From NCBI GenBank assembly GCA_021927905.1, contig BLLK01000039.1, positions 101,751 to 165,750 on the forward strand: DNA of 64,000 bases. Direction: 5' to 3'. Position numbers and translations under genes: made by a program. Position 1 is the first letter of the stretch; every line of letters begins with the position of its first letter. This document shows positions 44,303-55,012 of this stretch, piece by piece. Under the pieces are notes generated by a model. It worked only from the letters and a program-made list of their open reading frames with translations. It had not been told where the DNA came from and did no database searches. This DNA comes from Chaetoceros tenuissimus (lineage: Eukaryota; Bacillariophyta; Thalassiosirophyceae; Chaetocerotales; Chaetocerotaceae).

Positions 44303-46592
44303 CTCCTATCTCAATAGGTACCAGCCAATCAATCTTCTCGCAATAATTCACAAGTTCATTGCCCAACAAAGCTCTGGCAGTGTCATCACACTCAGCATTA
44401 TGAGTCGTAGCTCTTGCTCTACCCAACAGAGTTGCAATCTTTCGTTCCGCTACTCCATTATGCTGTGGAGTATTAGCTCCAGTCATTTCAGCAGTAAGAT
44501 TCAACTTCCACTCTTTGCCATTCGCCATCTCAATGAACTTCTTATTCTCTGGGGCATTGTCCATCCTGACATACTTCACCGGCTGACCGTTCTGCTTCCA
44601 ATTGTCTAGGTACACACACGTTGGTTCAAGGTATGCATTCTTCTTCGGATGAAAACTATTGAAGGACATTCTCGTCGCCTCATCAACAATGATTCTCCAA
44701 ATTGGATTTAATTTAGTGACTTTAACTCCTGTAGGAGGCTTCAATGTCACTAGATCCAAGTAAATTCTTTCATTCGAGACTTCACTACGATCGCCTTCAC
44801 TCTCTCCTACCAAAGACTTTTGCTTGGCCTTGGCAACAGCACACGATACACACTGTCCAAATGAGCCACGCTTCAATTCATATCCACTAGCCTTCGCAGC
44901 TGCTCTACAATCATTCTCTCCAAGGTGTCCAAAGATATTATGTGCCTTGACAACCGATACACGAATAGGTCCTTGGACTTCCTTCACCATTGATGCCGCT
45001 GCTACTTCACTTCTAGGCTTAAGTATAGTTCCAAACAAGTAACTACTTCCGACCTTGACCTTCTGATCAAACACTATCTTCGCCTTACCCTTGGTCAAAG
45101 TGAGATTCACATCACTACCACTCAACTTCCATCCAGCCTGCAATCTCTTCGTGATGCTAAACAAGTTAAAGGTTCCAGCACCTACACACACATCAGTCAT
45201 CTTACCATCTTGTACCTTTCGACCATGTTTGTCATACTGAGTAAAGTCATAGTCTGCTATGGCATTTGGTGTCTTGACTGCTCCATTGGCACTGATGATA
45301 CCGTATCCCTTTGACTCTCTCTTGTTGCTGATACCATCCATGGTGATCTTCATGTCGTTGCTCGCTCCACTATCGGCAATGAAGAAGTATGGATCATCCA
45401 CTACTTCCTTCGAGGTCAACAGGCTTGTCTCTAGCTCAGGGTCTTCCACCTCATCGTAGTCACTGATGCTATCATCGTCAGGTTCATAGTTGCAGCACTT
45501 CTTGGCACTATGGCTAGGAAAGTGACAGTACTTGCTGACATCACATCTAGCATAGGTGTAACAGTCCTTGATATCCAATCCTTGGAAGTGATAGTACTCA
45601 CTGGCATCACTAGCATCGTCCTCGCTATCACTATCAGTGTACTCACTACTGCTATCCCCCCTTTCTACAAGTGGAGGTGGAACATCATCATCGCTAGACT
45701 CTTCATCACTACTCTCCTCAGGCTTCTCAATAAGTTCAGGCATATCACTGAAGCATGATGACTCATCAGAGTCATACTGCATGTCTTCAACGAATGAGCA
45801 CAGCATGATCTCCACTCCTGCCATTGCAGTATCCTTCTTCCAGTTTCTTGGACGTTTATCTGCATTCGCATCGTCCTCCCAGCAATCTACTTTCTTGTGT
45901 CCACGTTTACCACAGAGGTCACAAGTTCCAATGAATCTTCCTCTGCCACCATTCCCCTTCTGGGGACACTTGTTAGCTCTATGACCTTTCTTGCAGCACT
46001 TGAAGCACTTGCCATTGAATTCAGTTGACGTCAATGCTGTCTCAGCCTTCTCATCATCGCTATCCTCATCATCGCCTTCAAGATTAAAGTTGTCGCGATA
46101 GTTCTCTAGTGCATCCTTGTAATCATCATAGTCCTTGCTGCCACTTGCTACTAGTTCTGCTACAGCTACTCTGTAGTCTACTGGAACTTGCTTCACAAGT
46201 TGCGCCACGTAATCATCGTCAGTCATGTCCTTGTCCTTGAGTTGGACAGCTAGTGCTCTCACCTCAGCCATATCTTCAATCAACTGCGCTAGGCCTCCAT
46301 TCGCCTTCCACTTGACAGCATGAAGCTTGTCACGCAAGTTTATACCAAGGAATCCCGCCTTTGCTCCAAACTTCTTGTCTAAGCTGGTAATCATCAAGGT
46401 CGCCTTTCCGTTCGGCCAATCCTCCGTGACACCTCTCTGCATCACAGAAATAGCTCTATCACACTTCTCTGCTGCCAAACGCAGCACAGCCACTACTAGA
46501 TCGTTGGTCTTGATAGCCTTCTTGATCTTCTTTGCATCAGCTTCAGCAGTCGTGGATGCAATCGGCTCAATATCTGTATGCTTCTCTGGCAC
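44175..46592 (-). CDS. Copia-4 Gag-protease-integrase polyprotein
   Basis: Open 805-codon stretch. Gag capsid-like part to about residue 190; zinc knuckles CFKCCKKGHRANKC (about 197-210) and CDLCGKRGHKKVDC (about 223-236); acidic Ser/Asp region; protease with FIADSGASNDM at about 407; GAG-pre-integrase with HNIFGHLGENDC and CVSCAVAKAKQK; integrase core with YLDLVTLKPP, VRMDNAPENKKFIEM and NTPQHNGVAERKIATLL, giving the D, D and E residues. This is the expected copia order. A frameshift near 44200 separates it from the linker and RT. The start Met is tentative since similarity may begin slightly upstream. Confidence 0.85.
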   Translation of the reverse strand: MPEKHTDIEPIASTTAEADAKKIKKAIKTNDLVVAVLRLAAEKCDRAISVMQRGVTEDWPNGKATLMITSLDKKFGAKAGFLGINLRDKLHAVKWKANGGLAQLIEDMAEVRALAVQLKDKDMTDDDYVAQLVKQVPVDYRVAVAELVASGSKDYDDYKDALENYRDNFNLEGDDEDSDDEKAETALTSTEFNGKCFKCCKKGHRANKCPQKGNGGRGRFIGTCDLCGKRGHKKVDCWEDDANADKRPRNWKKDTAMAGVEIMLCSFVEDMQYDSDESSCFSDMPELIEKPEESSDEESSDDDVPPPLVERGDSSSEYTDSDSEDDASDASEYYHFQGLDIKDCYTYARCDVSKYCHFPSHSAKKCCNYEPDDDSISDYDEVEDPELETSLLTSKEVVDDPYFFIADSGASNDMKITMDGISNKRESKGYGIISANGAVKTPNAIADYDFTQYDKHGRKVQDGKMTDVCVGAGTFNLFSITKRLQAGWKLSGSDVNLTLTKGKAKIVFDQKVKVGSSYLFGTILKPRSEVAAASMVKEVQGPIRVSVVKAHNIFGHLGENDCRAAAKASGYELKRGSFGQCVSCAVAKAKQKSLVGESEGDRSEVSNERIYLDLVTLKPPTGVKVTKLNPIWRIIVDEATRMSFNSFHPKKNAYLEPTCVYLDNWKQNGQPVKYVRMDNAPENKKFIEMANGKEWKLNLTAEMTGANTPQHNGVAERKIATLLGRARATTHNAECDDTARALLGNELVNYCEKIDWLVPIEIGGEVKPRVEHWCGKLPNFAKYLRTWGEAGVVKTRTLAKDPISW

Positions 46593-47239
46593 CCTGAAGT
46601 CTCATGGCCAGAGTTGGTGTTCCGTTCCTGCGTCGATACTATTCTTTTACCAGTGATTATAATAGTGACTAAATGGGTGGAGGTGCTGAAAATACACGAG
46701 ATTATGTTTAGTACCCGTGTCCCCCCCTGAGCACCCCCCTTAGATAAGATTTTTCTAATGGGTAGAGCTGCTCGCCCATTTGGAGTTGGAGTACTTTGTG
46801 CTACAACTCCCTATTGCAAGTGCATGGAAATGTACGGATGCTCGTAACATTTGTGCATGACATGCGATTGTAATAGGCTCGCCCATAGTGAAAATCTGGC
46901 CGTACAGAGAGAGAGTTGTCACGTCTCGCAGTGTCTCAGTCAGATATATCACTAGGCCAGACACAGAGAACTGACAAGGATTGAACTGTTCGGTTTAAAT
47001 GATTGTTGCATGGGCCTCCATTGCAAACTCCTCCTTTTGAGAAAGTGTCTGGTTCAACCTGTAAAATTTTTGAATTTAGAGTGGATGAATAGTTAGTATG
47101 TATCAGCAAATGAAAATACTTTCATGATTTGTTTTGATTTCATACTGGTAGCTTTCAAAAATGATTGTTGCTGGGTTTATTTCAGAGCCACCGATTGCAC
47201 TGCCGTGCAGAGCCATTCCTGGAGTGGATGAGAATTTGA

Positions 47240-47325
47240 TCCGTATGTGGGAATTGAACCGGCGGCCTGTGAGAGCTTCTCATACTAGTTAGGTCCTCGA
47301 ACCGGTTGCTCAACCATCAGAGCAT
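47240..47325 (-). mobile_element. tRNA-derived SINE head or pseudo-tRNA
   Basis: On the minus strand TGGTTGAGCAACCGG (A-box-like, complement of 47302-47316) is followed 41 bases later by GGTTCAATTCC (perfect B box, complement of 47250-47260). The arms do not fold into a proper cloverleaf, so a functional tRNA is unlikely; a SINE head fits better. The body may extend to about 47160, including a TGCAC/GTGCA hairpin. Confidence 0.5.
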
Positions 47326-47359
47326 TTGTAAACTGTCGTCGTGCATATATGAAGACTTC

Positions 47360-47381
47360 TTTTTTTTTTTTTTTTTTTTTT
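47360..47381 (+). repeat. T22 homopolymer
   Basis: Twenty-two T residues; on the minus strand an A run that could mark the 3' end of a retroposed sequence lying to its right. Confidence 0.9.
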
Positions 47382-48439
47382 CTTGTGAAACTCTCCGACA
47401 GTGTTTAGATACGAACATGCTATCCATTTGTCATAATTCATGCCCTGTTGACTACCAAAATTTTTTTGCTACCACTTCAATGTTAATGTTGGTGAGCAAG
47501 TCGTCAATGCAGTACATGTAAAATGAGAGAACAGGTAGCGCTGCTTGCTAATTCTGTTCCCGAGATTTTTTGCTGACACCTATTTAGCAGCTTTGCATAA
47601 ATATTTGCCCATCTTGTATGGTGCATACTTCATCTTGTCCTCCTACAGAGTCTATCACTGATTCTATTTTTCTTTGCCAAGTATTTTCCCGTGATTGTGC
47701 AGCACATCTGCCATAGATGACAATCCCGTACGCCATTCACTATACCAATGCACTGTCTCCCACCAAGCGAGCTTCGCCTTGGCCGTAGAGCTGGTGATGC
47801 TTTCCCAACTGAGCTTTGCCGCTGACTGGCTGCCGCCTCTGTTGGTACTTGACCCTGCCGTAGCAACACCAGGCATGTGATATGTGAGAAGCTTTGCTGT
47901 AGTGGGCTCGTACTGACGCCCCCTAGCTTCCCGCGATTGTCAAACTTCTATTTTTTAATCTATATTCAATGTTTGAATTTAAATGTTGAAGCCAATCTCA
48001 CATAGCGCCTATCATAATACTGGTTTTCCAAAAAGAATGAGTTGTCTTGTTGGTGCTGTTGAGTCAAGTCGAGTTTTGCTTTCTTCTCCTTTCTCCTCTT
48101 CCTTTCCCCTTCCTCTTTCTATCTCCTTTGTCATTCACACCTCTCTACGAAGTCTGGAATCGCGTCCATCGCGCTCTGCATCCCTTTCACAAGTAAGTAA
48201 CTCCACCATTGAGGGAGCCACTTAGCATATGCAAGCTTGGTCATCTTCGCAGGCATGACTGGCAGTTTCATCGTTTGTTTACTTGTATCTTCCATGGTGA
48301 ATCAATCGTGTTCTCGTTTCTCGCGTTTCTCGCGTCTCGTTTCGTTATCTCTTTTCTCTAGTTCTATTCTCGATAATCAAGGCTCACTCTCTCTCTCTTT
48401 TGTCTACGCCACAGGTCTCTGTCAAGTTACTTGCAAGTA

Positions 48440-48729
48440 TGTTGAGAGACTCTATGCGTACGATTGAAATGAAAGTCGGTTTTACAATTCGTCCTTAACT
48501 AGATTATGAGACTATGGATTAAAGCAGCTCTTTCACATCCCGAACTCTATGGGTTCTGGTGAACATCCTGGAACATGGTTCTGGTTTATTAGTTCCCTCA
48601 ATAGTTGGTAAAATAAGAAACACCCAATGCTATGAATTATGTTCATCATCGTGACGATCTTTATTCTGAGTCCCAAGTATTGATGGATGAGAACTCCAAT
48701 ATGCGAACCCCAATTCTTCACTCTCGACA
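48440..48729 (-). repeat. 5' LTR of copia-4
   Basis: 290 bp, near-identical to 41739-42028. It ends with CTCTCGACA on the plus strand, followed by the AGAAT flank. Confidence 0.9.
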
Positions 48730-49917
48730 AGAATTCTATGAATATCTTCGTAGTATGTCCAACAACTCCAAGTTCGCAACCGAAGTTGCTAAAATTCTAA
48801 TTGAAGAAAGACGCAAATCCATGCGCGACCGTGTCAACAGTTCTAAAACTCTACCAACTTTCAAGGTTGGCGATGTAGTCAAAGTCCACATCCAAGTCCA
48901 AAGCTCTGCCGAAAATAATAAAGTTGGTAAACTCTCCTACCAAATTTGTGGTCCTTACCAAATTGTCAAAGACCATGGAAATAATTCCTATGATGTTCAA
49001 CGATATGGCCAACCAAATGGCGCAATCAAAAAGCACCAAGCTTGTGATTTATACTTACTTCCCCCAAATCTTTACCCATCCGACCCACTTGATACTTTGG
49101 ATCAACGTTTTCTCAACTATGATCATCCTCCAATCCAAAATCCTCTTCACCGACCACTCCGTATAGAATCTCGCTGACCAATTTCTCTTCCCTCCAACTA
49201 TCATACAACAACCCTTGCAGGATCAACCAGAACATCATCTTGATATCAAAGCAATTGCACCACATCTTCCTACTCCACCTTCACCTCCATCAACTCCTCC
49301 ACCATCTGCATCTACATCTAGCTCATCCACACCCACACTTAATCCATCCACCTCTCCATCTCTACATGACTCTATCCTTGCTTCTCACGACAAGTTATTC
49401 TTCATCAAGTATACTCCAACCGGAGCTATCAAAGAACGTTGGTATCTCATTCAGATCGATTTGGAATCTACTGAAGATGCTAATTTAGATCCTATTTGGA
49501 CACAAAATTATTGGTGTGTCTTTCATGCTAAGCATGTCAACGATGAAAAGAAAAGCGATGAACTTGCTCGTTGGTGGCCTCTTTGGTATGAGTATACTAC
49601 AGGCGACGATGGTATTATCACTTATGGAAAACGTATCCTATTCCGACCTGATCAACTTCCTAGTGAAGAAAAATATGTTCAATGGGCTGAATCTTTTCAC
49701 CTTCCTTCCATACAGTTACTTTGACCCTTCGACTTTCTCCCAATAAATTCTTCGAATCGCACAAAGAATCTTGTACCTCTCTCTATTTGGAGATCCTTCA
49801 AAGATATCTGTATCGCAGAATACCTCGAACCACCAACTTTTGGACCTCAAAATGGACCCAAAACTCCCGTCACCAAATCAAGGAAGAAAAAGCGCAAATC
49901 TTCATCTTCATGAATTC
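48730..49917 (+). pseudogene. Integrase C-terminus and C-terminal extension of gypsy-1
   Basis: Continues the gypsy-1 integrase after copia-4: FYEYLRSMSNNSKFATEVAK, FKVGDVVKVHIQVQSSAENN, CGPYQIVKDHGNNSYDVQRY (GPY/F-type module) and a Pro-rich stretch. After frame breaks near 49175 and 49722 comes the conserved C-terminal domain (LFFIKYTPTGAIKERWYLIQ, YWCVFHAKHVNDEKKSDELA, ARWWPLWYEYTTGDDGII) and a basic tail KKKRKSSSS. It matches the same region of gypsy-2. Confidence 0.8.
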
Positions 49918-49956
49918 ACATCTTAACAAATTTTTCATTATTTAAAGGGAAACCGA

Positions 49957-50130
49957 TGTAACACTCATTTACTAATATAACTCCAGGATTGATGTCAAAG
50001 ATATGACGAGCCTCATTATTCTCAAGATTCCGAAGAATTCTTCCAACAGATATCCAAAACATATCCAACAACATCTTTCTGAATAGCTTTTAATTATAAG
50101 ATACTATCATCCCTCTTTTTGTGTGTTACA
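49957..50130 (+). repeat. 3' LTR of gypsy-1
   Basis: 174 bp following the purine-rich AAAGGGAAACCGA at 49944-49956. CTCT duplication follows. Confidence 0.9.
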
Positions 50131-51210
50131 CTCTGACAATTGCTAGCTTAAATGATCTTGATGTGTTTGCATTTGATGTGGAAACTGCTTATTTGTGTGC
50201 TGACTGCCTTGAAAAGGTTTGGTGTGTAGCAGGTTCAGAGTTTGGTTCTGACAAAGGCAAGGTTCTTCTGATTGTGCATGCTCTGTATGGATTGAAGTCA
50301 TCGGGCTTGCTAAAGTTCTTCGTGAAGAGATGCATTTTGTTCCAACTGAGGCCGATCCTGACATATACATCAGACAGGCCTCTAAGGCAAATGGGGAGCT
50401 ATACTATGAGATGCTCCTTGTCTATGTTGATGACATACTTGCAGTTTCAGAATTTGCTGAACAGTTAGTAGGTGCCATTGGATCGAAGTTCAAGTTGAAG
50501 AAGTCTTCAGTAGGCAGGCCTTCAAGATATCTTGGTGGTGGTATTTAGCGGATACAGACTAATGATGGTAGAGTCATTTGGAGTGCAAACTGTATTGAGT
50601 ATGTGAGGTCTGCGATTGAAATAGTTAAAAGGATTTGTCTTCCAATCCAATTCCTCTGCACAGTAGAGGGAATGGAAAGCGCCCTTTCCCTTCATCTTAT
50701 AGGCCTGAGCTGGATACGTCACCGGAGCTTGAGGATATCTCCAAGTATCAGCAATATATTGGAGTCTTGCGATAGGCATGTGAGCTTGGAAGAATGCAAG
50801 CACCGAAAAGCAATTCCTGGGAAGCTTAGTTTTGATCCAGCCAGACCTGATGATGTAGTCAGCCCTTTGGATGGTGCTTCGATTAGTAAAGTTGATTGGA
50901 CAGAGTGCTATCCAGATGCTAAAGAACAGTTGCCATGTAGGATGCCTACACCTCATGGTGCAGCAGTATTAACCAGAGCTTATGTTGATGGGAATCATGC
51001 TGGTAACTTGGCTAACATATGTTCACATACTAGTTTTTTGATTTATATTAACAACTCACCTGTTCTTTGCTTCAATGATTCAAGTTTTGTGGATCGAAGG
51101 CAAGTATAACTTGGCTGATTTGTTCAGTAAGACTACTATTGCTGGAGATACTCAGTGGAATTTTGTCAATCAGATCTTTAAGTCTGATTCTGTGGATGAA
51201 GATTAGGTTA
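50131..51210 (+). pseudogene. RT remainder and RNase H of copia-3
   Basis: Resumes the RT cut at 33551: DVFAFDVETAYLCADCLEKV (catalytic Asp), VLLIVHALYGLKSSGL, MLLVYVDDILAVSEFA (intact YVDD) and SRYLGGGI, then a stop. Broken frames follow with the SANCIEYVRSAIEIV, DISKYQQYIGVLRW and AYVDGNHAGNLANICSHTSF blocks, the last being the RNase H start. A deletion near 51080 joins this to a tail reading KYNLADLFSKTTIAGD, the terminal block. Purine-rich DNA CAGGGAGTG precedes the 3' LTR. Confidence 0.8.
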
Positions 51211-51324
51211 GTTGGAGTGTAGGTCCTTCTCTTTGCAGTTGTACCTCCTGGCATAGCGCAGAAACCAGGTCCCGTTGGAGTGTAGGAATTCAATACAAGA
51301 ATCGCATTACAGGGAGTGATTAAA

Positions 51325-51558
51325 TATTGGTGTGGCCCTGTTTTATGTGCTATCGTAACGCTGTCTTGGTTAGAGCAAAGGTCTGTCTCCTGACTCAATG
51401 GATAGACTTTGGTGAGGCACATCACCATTTTTACTTCACATATAGGCTTTGGGTTCTTGAAATCTTTGTATTTGCACCTTTTTGATTGCTTTGGTGTATC
51501 TAATAGTTTAGAATCTATCTAGTAATAACAAGGTTGATTTCACTTATTCATAGCAATA
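51325..51558 (+). repeat. 3' LTR of copia-3
   Basis: About 234 bp, TATTGGTGTGG...AGCAATA, diverged from the 5' LTR by substitutions and small indels. Confidence 0.85.
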
Positions 51559-53560
51559 TACATTTCGTCATTGTTGAGAGAGATAACTTAGACCATCTGA
51601 TGGTAAATATAGAAACTTTTATGTTTCAATGACTTGAAGGCAAAGAAATTAGGCTCAATTGTTCTACCCAAAACCTTGCCTGAGTTAATTTCAAATGTGG
51701 ATACTATCTTCGAAAAATTGTGCATCCTCTCTTATGACTGTTTTGAAGATGACCTAGTGAGCAAGTTGAGGATGAATCAGAGTATTATTCAATCCTACTG
51801 CAACAAATCAAGGAGACGCTTTGATCCTAGCAGCATTTGACAGAAAACTAAAGAATTTAATTTGATGATGACAAGTCTCTGAGCAAGTTATAGTAGATAC
51901 GGCAAGATGAGTGGTGGACCATAGTTGGTCCACAATTAACAATAGTAGTGTGCCCTTTTTCTTTTCTTCACTGTGCCATCTCCAAATATTTCTGCATCCA
52001 GGTCATGTTCCAGGCAAAGTCAGATGCTTTGTATTTCACCATCACATTATTCCACTCTGTATTTTTGTTACTTATGATATTTTGGATGTGCTTTGGTTGT
52101 CTTGACAGGTATTCTCTTAGGACGATTAGTAGGCTGGAGTGAAGGAATGATATCTTTTTCACTATTGATAGAAGCTTTCTGGAGGCATTTTTTTCATTTG
52201 GTCTTGTATGTATTGTGTAAGACTCAGTAGTTTCACATTTCTTTTCTGCTTTGTAGATACTCTTATCAATCTTTTCATCCTCACCTATGATGTTGCTCAG
52301 AAAAGTGCATTGAAGTACCTTATTAGCATTATATAGTTCATTTGACATAATTCTCTGGGGTGTGTTTCTTCTCCTCTTATCTCCTTTGTTGCAATAATCT
52401 GTATAAGACTGCTTGGCATGATGCATTTCATTGCAGATTTGCTCAGTAGTGATTTCTTAGTCCAGACATTTGTGGATGAGAGTTTCTCATCAGATGCTGC
52501 AGCCATTGCTGCATAGTGGTCTTCCATTGTTTCTTTCCATTCAAGACTAAAATTGCAAAGTAAAAATGTTTCCATCCAATTTCTGATCACTTCATTAACA
52601 TGCTCAGTAGCCTCTTGTCGAGGAGCAGTTCAGGGAGATGAAACTAGCTCTCTTCTTTAGGTTTGTTAACACAATTCCCTTCATCAATTGGGTCTGCATT
52701 GCAACAGTGCAATTTTAAAAGATACCTTTTGGCTGTAAAACAATGCCTTGGTTTAAGTAATCATAATCTTAGTAATCTTGTGTTGTATAAATTTATTTAT
52801 TCTGCTGCTCAATCAGATTCTTCATCTGAAAAAGTTGGAATGATTGTCTCCATCTAGACTGTCTTCTTTTTGTTCTTCTTCTTCTGTATCATCATTCTCA
52901 TGAAATTCATTGACATCTGATGCTTGTTCTTTTACATCTTCCTCTTCCTCATTAGCAGCTGGCTTCTTTTCCTTCTTCTTAATCAAGGAGTAGTTCCTGC
53001 TGCAAATATCTATTGTTTTGAATAATTACATTGATTTCATGGTTATTTTGATAAGAAACCATGTTAAGTGCATCTCCTTTATCATAAAGTATATCTTGTC
53101 TGTCTTTTCGACCTAACTGTAACTCTTCTACAAGATTCAATTAATATTCTCAACCTTCATCTAAAATAATCACATAACAAAATGAACAAAGTCAAAGAGT
53201 TGAACTAATATGAAAAGTTGATTGGAACCCAATGAATGTTCGATTCTTTACATATTTGCACAATAGTATTTACTATTTTGGTACGTAACAACTCAACAGT
53301 TGGGTTTTGTCTGTTGTGATACTTTTGAAGAATAGGTTTTTAGCTTGGATTCAAACTTATTCCAACTTGGTTTAGTTTCTTATGGAGTTTTGGTCAAACG
53401 TAGAAATTTATTTTATTTGGAAATAGAAGCATTGGTTGATGGGATTGTTTTGTATAGTAATGGGATTCATGTATATGAGAAGGGTATATTGTCATTTACT
53501 GAACTGACTGTTACTCAGTTACTTTCCCGATAGAATAAGTATTTCCGTGGCCTTTCCAGA
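51559..53560. other. Intergenic, decayed coding-like frames, no gene supported
   Basis: Minus frames 52590-52297 and 52426-51968 overlap and could read as one broken Lys/Ser-rich protein; the minus strand at about 52990-52860 is Glu/Lys-rich. Plus frame 51634-51840 starts MKAKKLGSIVLPKTLPE. None has a recognisable domain. Probably an old retroelement relic, but this is a guess. Confidence 0.35.
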
Positions 53561-54553
53561 TTAACCCTTAAAATATGTCATCCTTGACTGTTCGGTATAT
53601 GAGATATTGTAAAATGTCCAGCCCCACCAAAATTTACCAGGCATTTCCCCATACATTGCATTGTATTCCTTTAAACGAGTTTCTATAGTTTGAGAAGGAC
53701 ACACTTTTTTCTCATAAAATGGTAATTTAAATCTTGGAGCTTGTTTTAGATCAAATTGAAAAGGTGCACTTGGAACCCCTCTATAACTCCAAGCAAAAGA
53801 TGAATTGGAAACATCACAAGGTGATACTTTAGGATGAGAGTATATCCAATGTTCTACTGAAAATCGACCTAAACCATTACATGAATCATGATCTTTGTTT
53901 CTTGTGAAAGGGTTATAAATCATATCCAATTTGTCTCTAAATTTTTTTGGGTTCATTAACATCCGGACATAACTACATTTTGCTGTCCACATATTACCAG
54001 AGGTGTGGGGATGGGGGAAAGGAGACATACGTGACGCACAGACATTACAATAGTCCGGCATATTCACACATTCTTTGGATAAAGCACTTTCAGTCAAAAA
54101 TTTCCTGAGCTTATGATTCTGCCGCGAAGGATGAAAGGATCCCTTGTTGTGGAGATAAATGACGGTGTCATTCTCATTTATTCTACAGTGATCATGCAAA
54201 AATATAAGTGTTTCTTGTTCATCTCCATGACTATCATGTACAAGGCGTGTTGTGTTTTCGATCTGAAATTTGACTCCAATTGAACGAACGTAAACTTTGT
54301 ACTCTGGAAGCATTGATCTCGTTTGCTCTCTAACAATATCTTTTGAATTAAGGATCATTTCTGTTGTATTTTTTGTAAAAACATTGTAAAAAACAACAAT
54401 TTGTTCTTTCCGTGTATTTTTTTTTAAAAACAGTTTTTGTTGCTGTGTTATTTCTCTTCTCCCAAAGTAATTTAAATTCAGAAAACAAGTTGCAAAAACG
54501 AGGAAAATTGTACAGAGTCTGCCTGTTTCTCTTTGTCGAGAACAAAGTGGCAT
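53561..54553 (-). CDS. Glycosyltransferase-like type II membrane protein, copy 2
   Basis: Intact 330-codon paralogue of 26605-27591 with the same N-terminal anchor and core (DTVIYLHNKGSFHP, CNVCASRMSPFPHPH, SGNMWTAKCSYV, VEHWIYSHPKVSPCD). The first two thirds and about 72 bp of upstream DNA are almost identical to copy 1, while the C-terminal third is clearly diverged (for example DLKQAPRFKLPFYEKKVC against DLKQAPRFKLQLYEKNVC, and a different insert after MIYNP). Both copies are open, so both may be functional. Role inferred as in copy 1. Confidence 0.6.
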   Translation of the reverse strand: MPLCSRQRETGRLCTIFLVFATCFLNLNYFGRREITQQQKLFLKKNTRKEQIVVFYNVFTKNTTEMILNSKDIVREQTRSMLPEYKVYVRSIGVKFQIENTTRLVHDSHGDEQETLIFLHDHCRINENDTVIYLHNKGSFHPSRQNHKLRKFLTESALSKECVNMPDYCNVCASRMSPFPHPHTSGNMWTAKCSYVRMLMNPKKFRDKLDMIYNPFTRNKDHDSCNGLGRFSVEHWIYSHPKVSPCDVSNSSFAWSYRGVPSAPFQFDLKQAPRFKLPFYEKKVCPSQTIETRLKEYNAMYGEMPGKFWWGWTFYNISYTEQSRMTYFKG

Positions 54554-55012
54554 TTTTGGTTGTGTTTGTATGTACGATAAATACTTTGACTACGTTTTAG
54601 GGTTGGGGAAATATGTACCTTTATAGCAAGGGTCACCAAAAATTTCAGTTTCCTACACAATGACTAGTAAGTACAGTAAATTTTCATCCCAAAAAAAGTT
54701 TTTTGACTTCTGAAAATTTTTTAGTAAAGTAGTAAATTTTGGGCCAGAAATAATTTTTTGACGGACGATTTTTTTGTGTGAGATTGGAAAAGATAAAACA
54801 AATAGGTTTTGAGCTTTTGATGAGTTGTATTTGTAATTCTTTCCTTTCGAACTTTATTCGAATGCTACTTACGTAACTACTTCTATTTTGTAAAATTTCT
54901 GCAATAGATTAAATTATACAAGATGAAGCTGTATGTATGAGATTACCTTTAATTACTACTTGCACATTCCAGAGAGAAACTATGGAAACAAAGACAACTT
55001 GAACTTGCTGTA
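54554..55012. other. Intergenic between copy 2 and the protease gene
   Basis: The first about 72 bp are shared with the upstream region of copy 1 and presumably hold the promoter of copy 2. The rest is AT-rich with no feature. Confidence 0.5.

Larger units (their letters stand above)
46593..48439 (-). other. Long leader of copia-4 with possible SINE-like insert
   Basis: 1.85 kb between the 5' LTR and the first coding stretch, unusually long for copia. It contains a tRNA-like promoter segment (47240-47325), a 22-nt T run (47360-47381), a GC-richer patch (about 47690-47940) and a purine-rich stretch on the minus strand (48080-48130). No long reading frame is supported. Short frames at 47630-47880 have no recognisable domain. 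Confidence 0.5.
41739..48729 (-). mobile_element. Young Ty1/copia element copia-4 inside gypsy-1
   Basis: LTRs 41739-42028 and 48440-48729, both 290 bp with TGTTGAGAG...CTCTCGACA ends, differ at about 3 positions. The 5-bp flanks are AGAAC and AGAAT, a target duplication with one mismatch. The coding strand is minus: leader (48439-46593), Gag-protease-integrase (46592-44175), linker (44302-43481), RT-RNase H (43353-42055), then the purine tract CTGGGGAGAA before the left LTR. A few frameshifts remain. Removing it rejoins the gypsy-1 integrase at QSE|FYEY, matching QSELYEY of gypsy-2. Confidence 0.9.
33552..50130 (+). mobile_element. Ty3/gypsy retrotransposon gypsy-1, split by copia-4
   Basis: LTRs 33552-33725 and 49957-50130 (174 bp each, TGTAACAC...GTGTTACA, 3 differences). 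Order on the plus strand: PBS, gag, intron, protease, UGA, low-complexity expansion, RT, RNase H, linker domain, integrase, C-terminal extension, purine tract. The 6.99 kb copia-4 is inserted in the integrase. Relative to the intact copy gypsy-2, pol carries nonsense mutations at 38806 and 38958 and several frameshifts (near 40335, 41170, 49175, 49722), so it is inactive. Confidence 0.9.
29312..51558 (+). mobile_element. Old Ty1/copia element (copia-3), split by gypsy-1
   Basis: LTRs 29312-29549 and 51325-51558 both start TATTGGTGTGGCCCTG and end CATAGCAATA; they differ at more than about 10 percent of positions with indels. Between them lie gag (29894-31457), protease, pre-integrase and integrase remnants, a chromo-like segment and the RT start (to 33551), then, after the 16.6 kb gypsy-1 insertion, the rest of the RT and RNase H (50131-51210). 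Many stops show it is a relic. The family type, with a 'GWELLVEWKDG..SWVPLKDLK' segment before the RT, is known from stramenopile copia elements. Confidence 0.85.

Noticed and set aside
47240-47325. Functional tRNA gene
   Set aside because: A and B boxes are good but the acceptor and T stems do not pair into a cloverleaf; listed as SINE-like instead.
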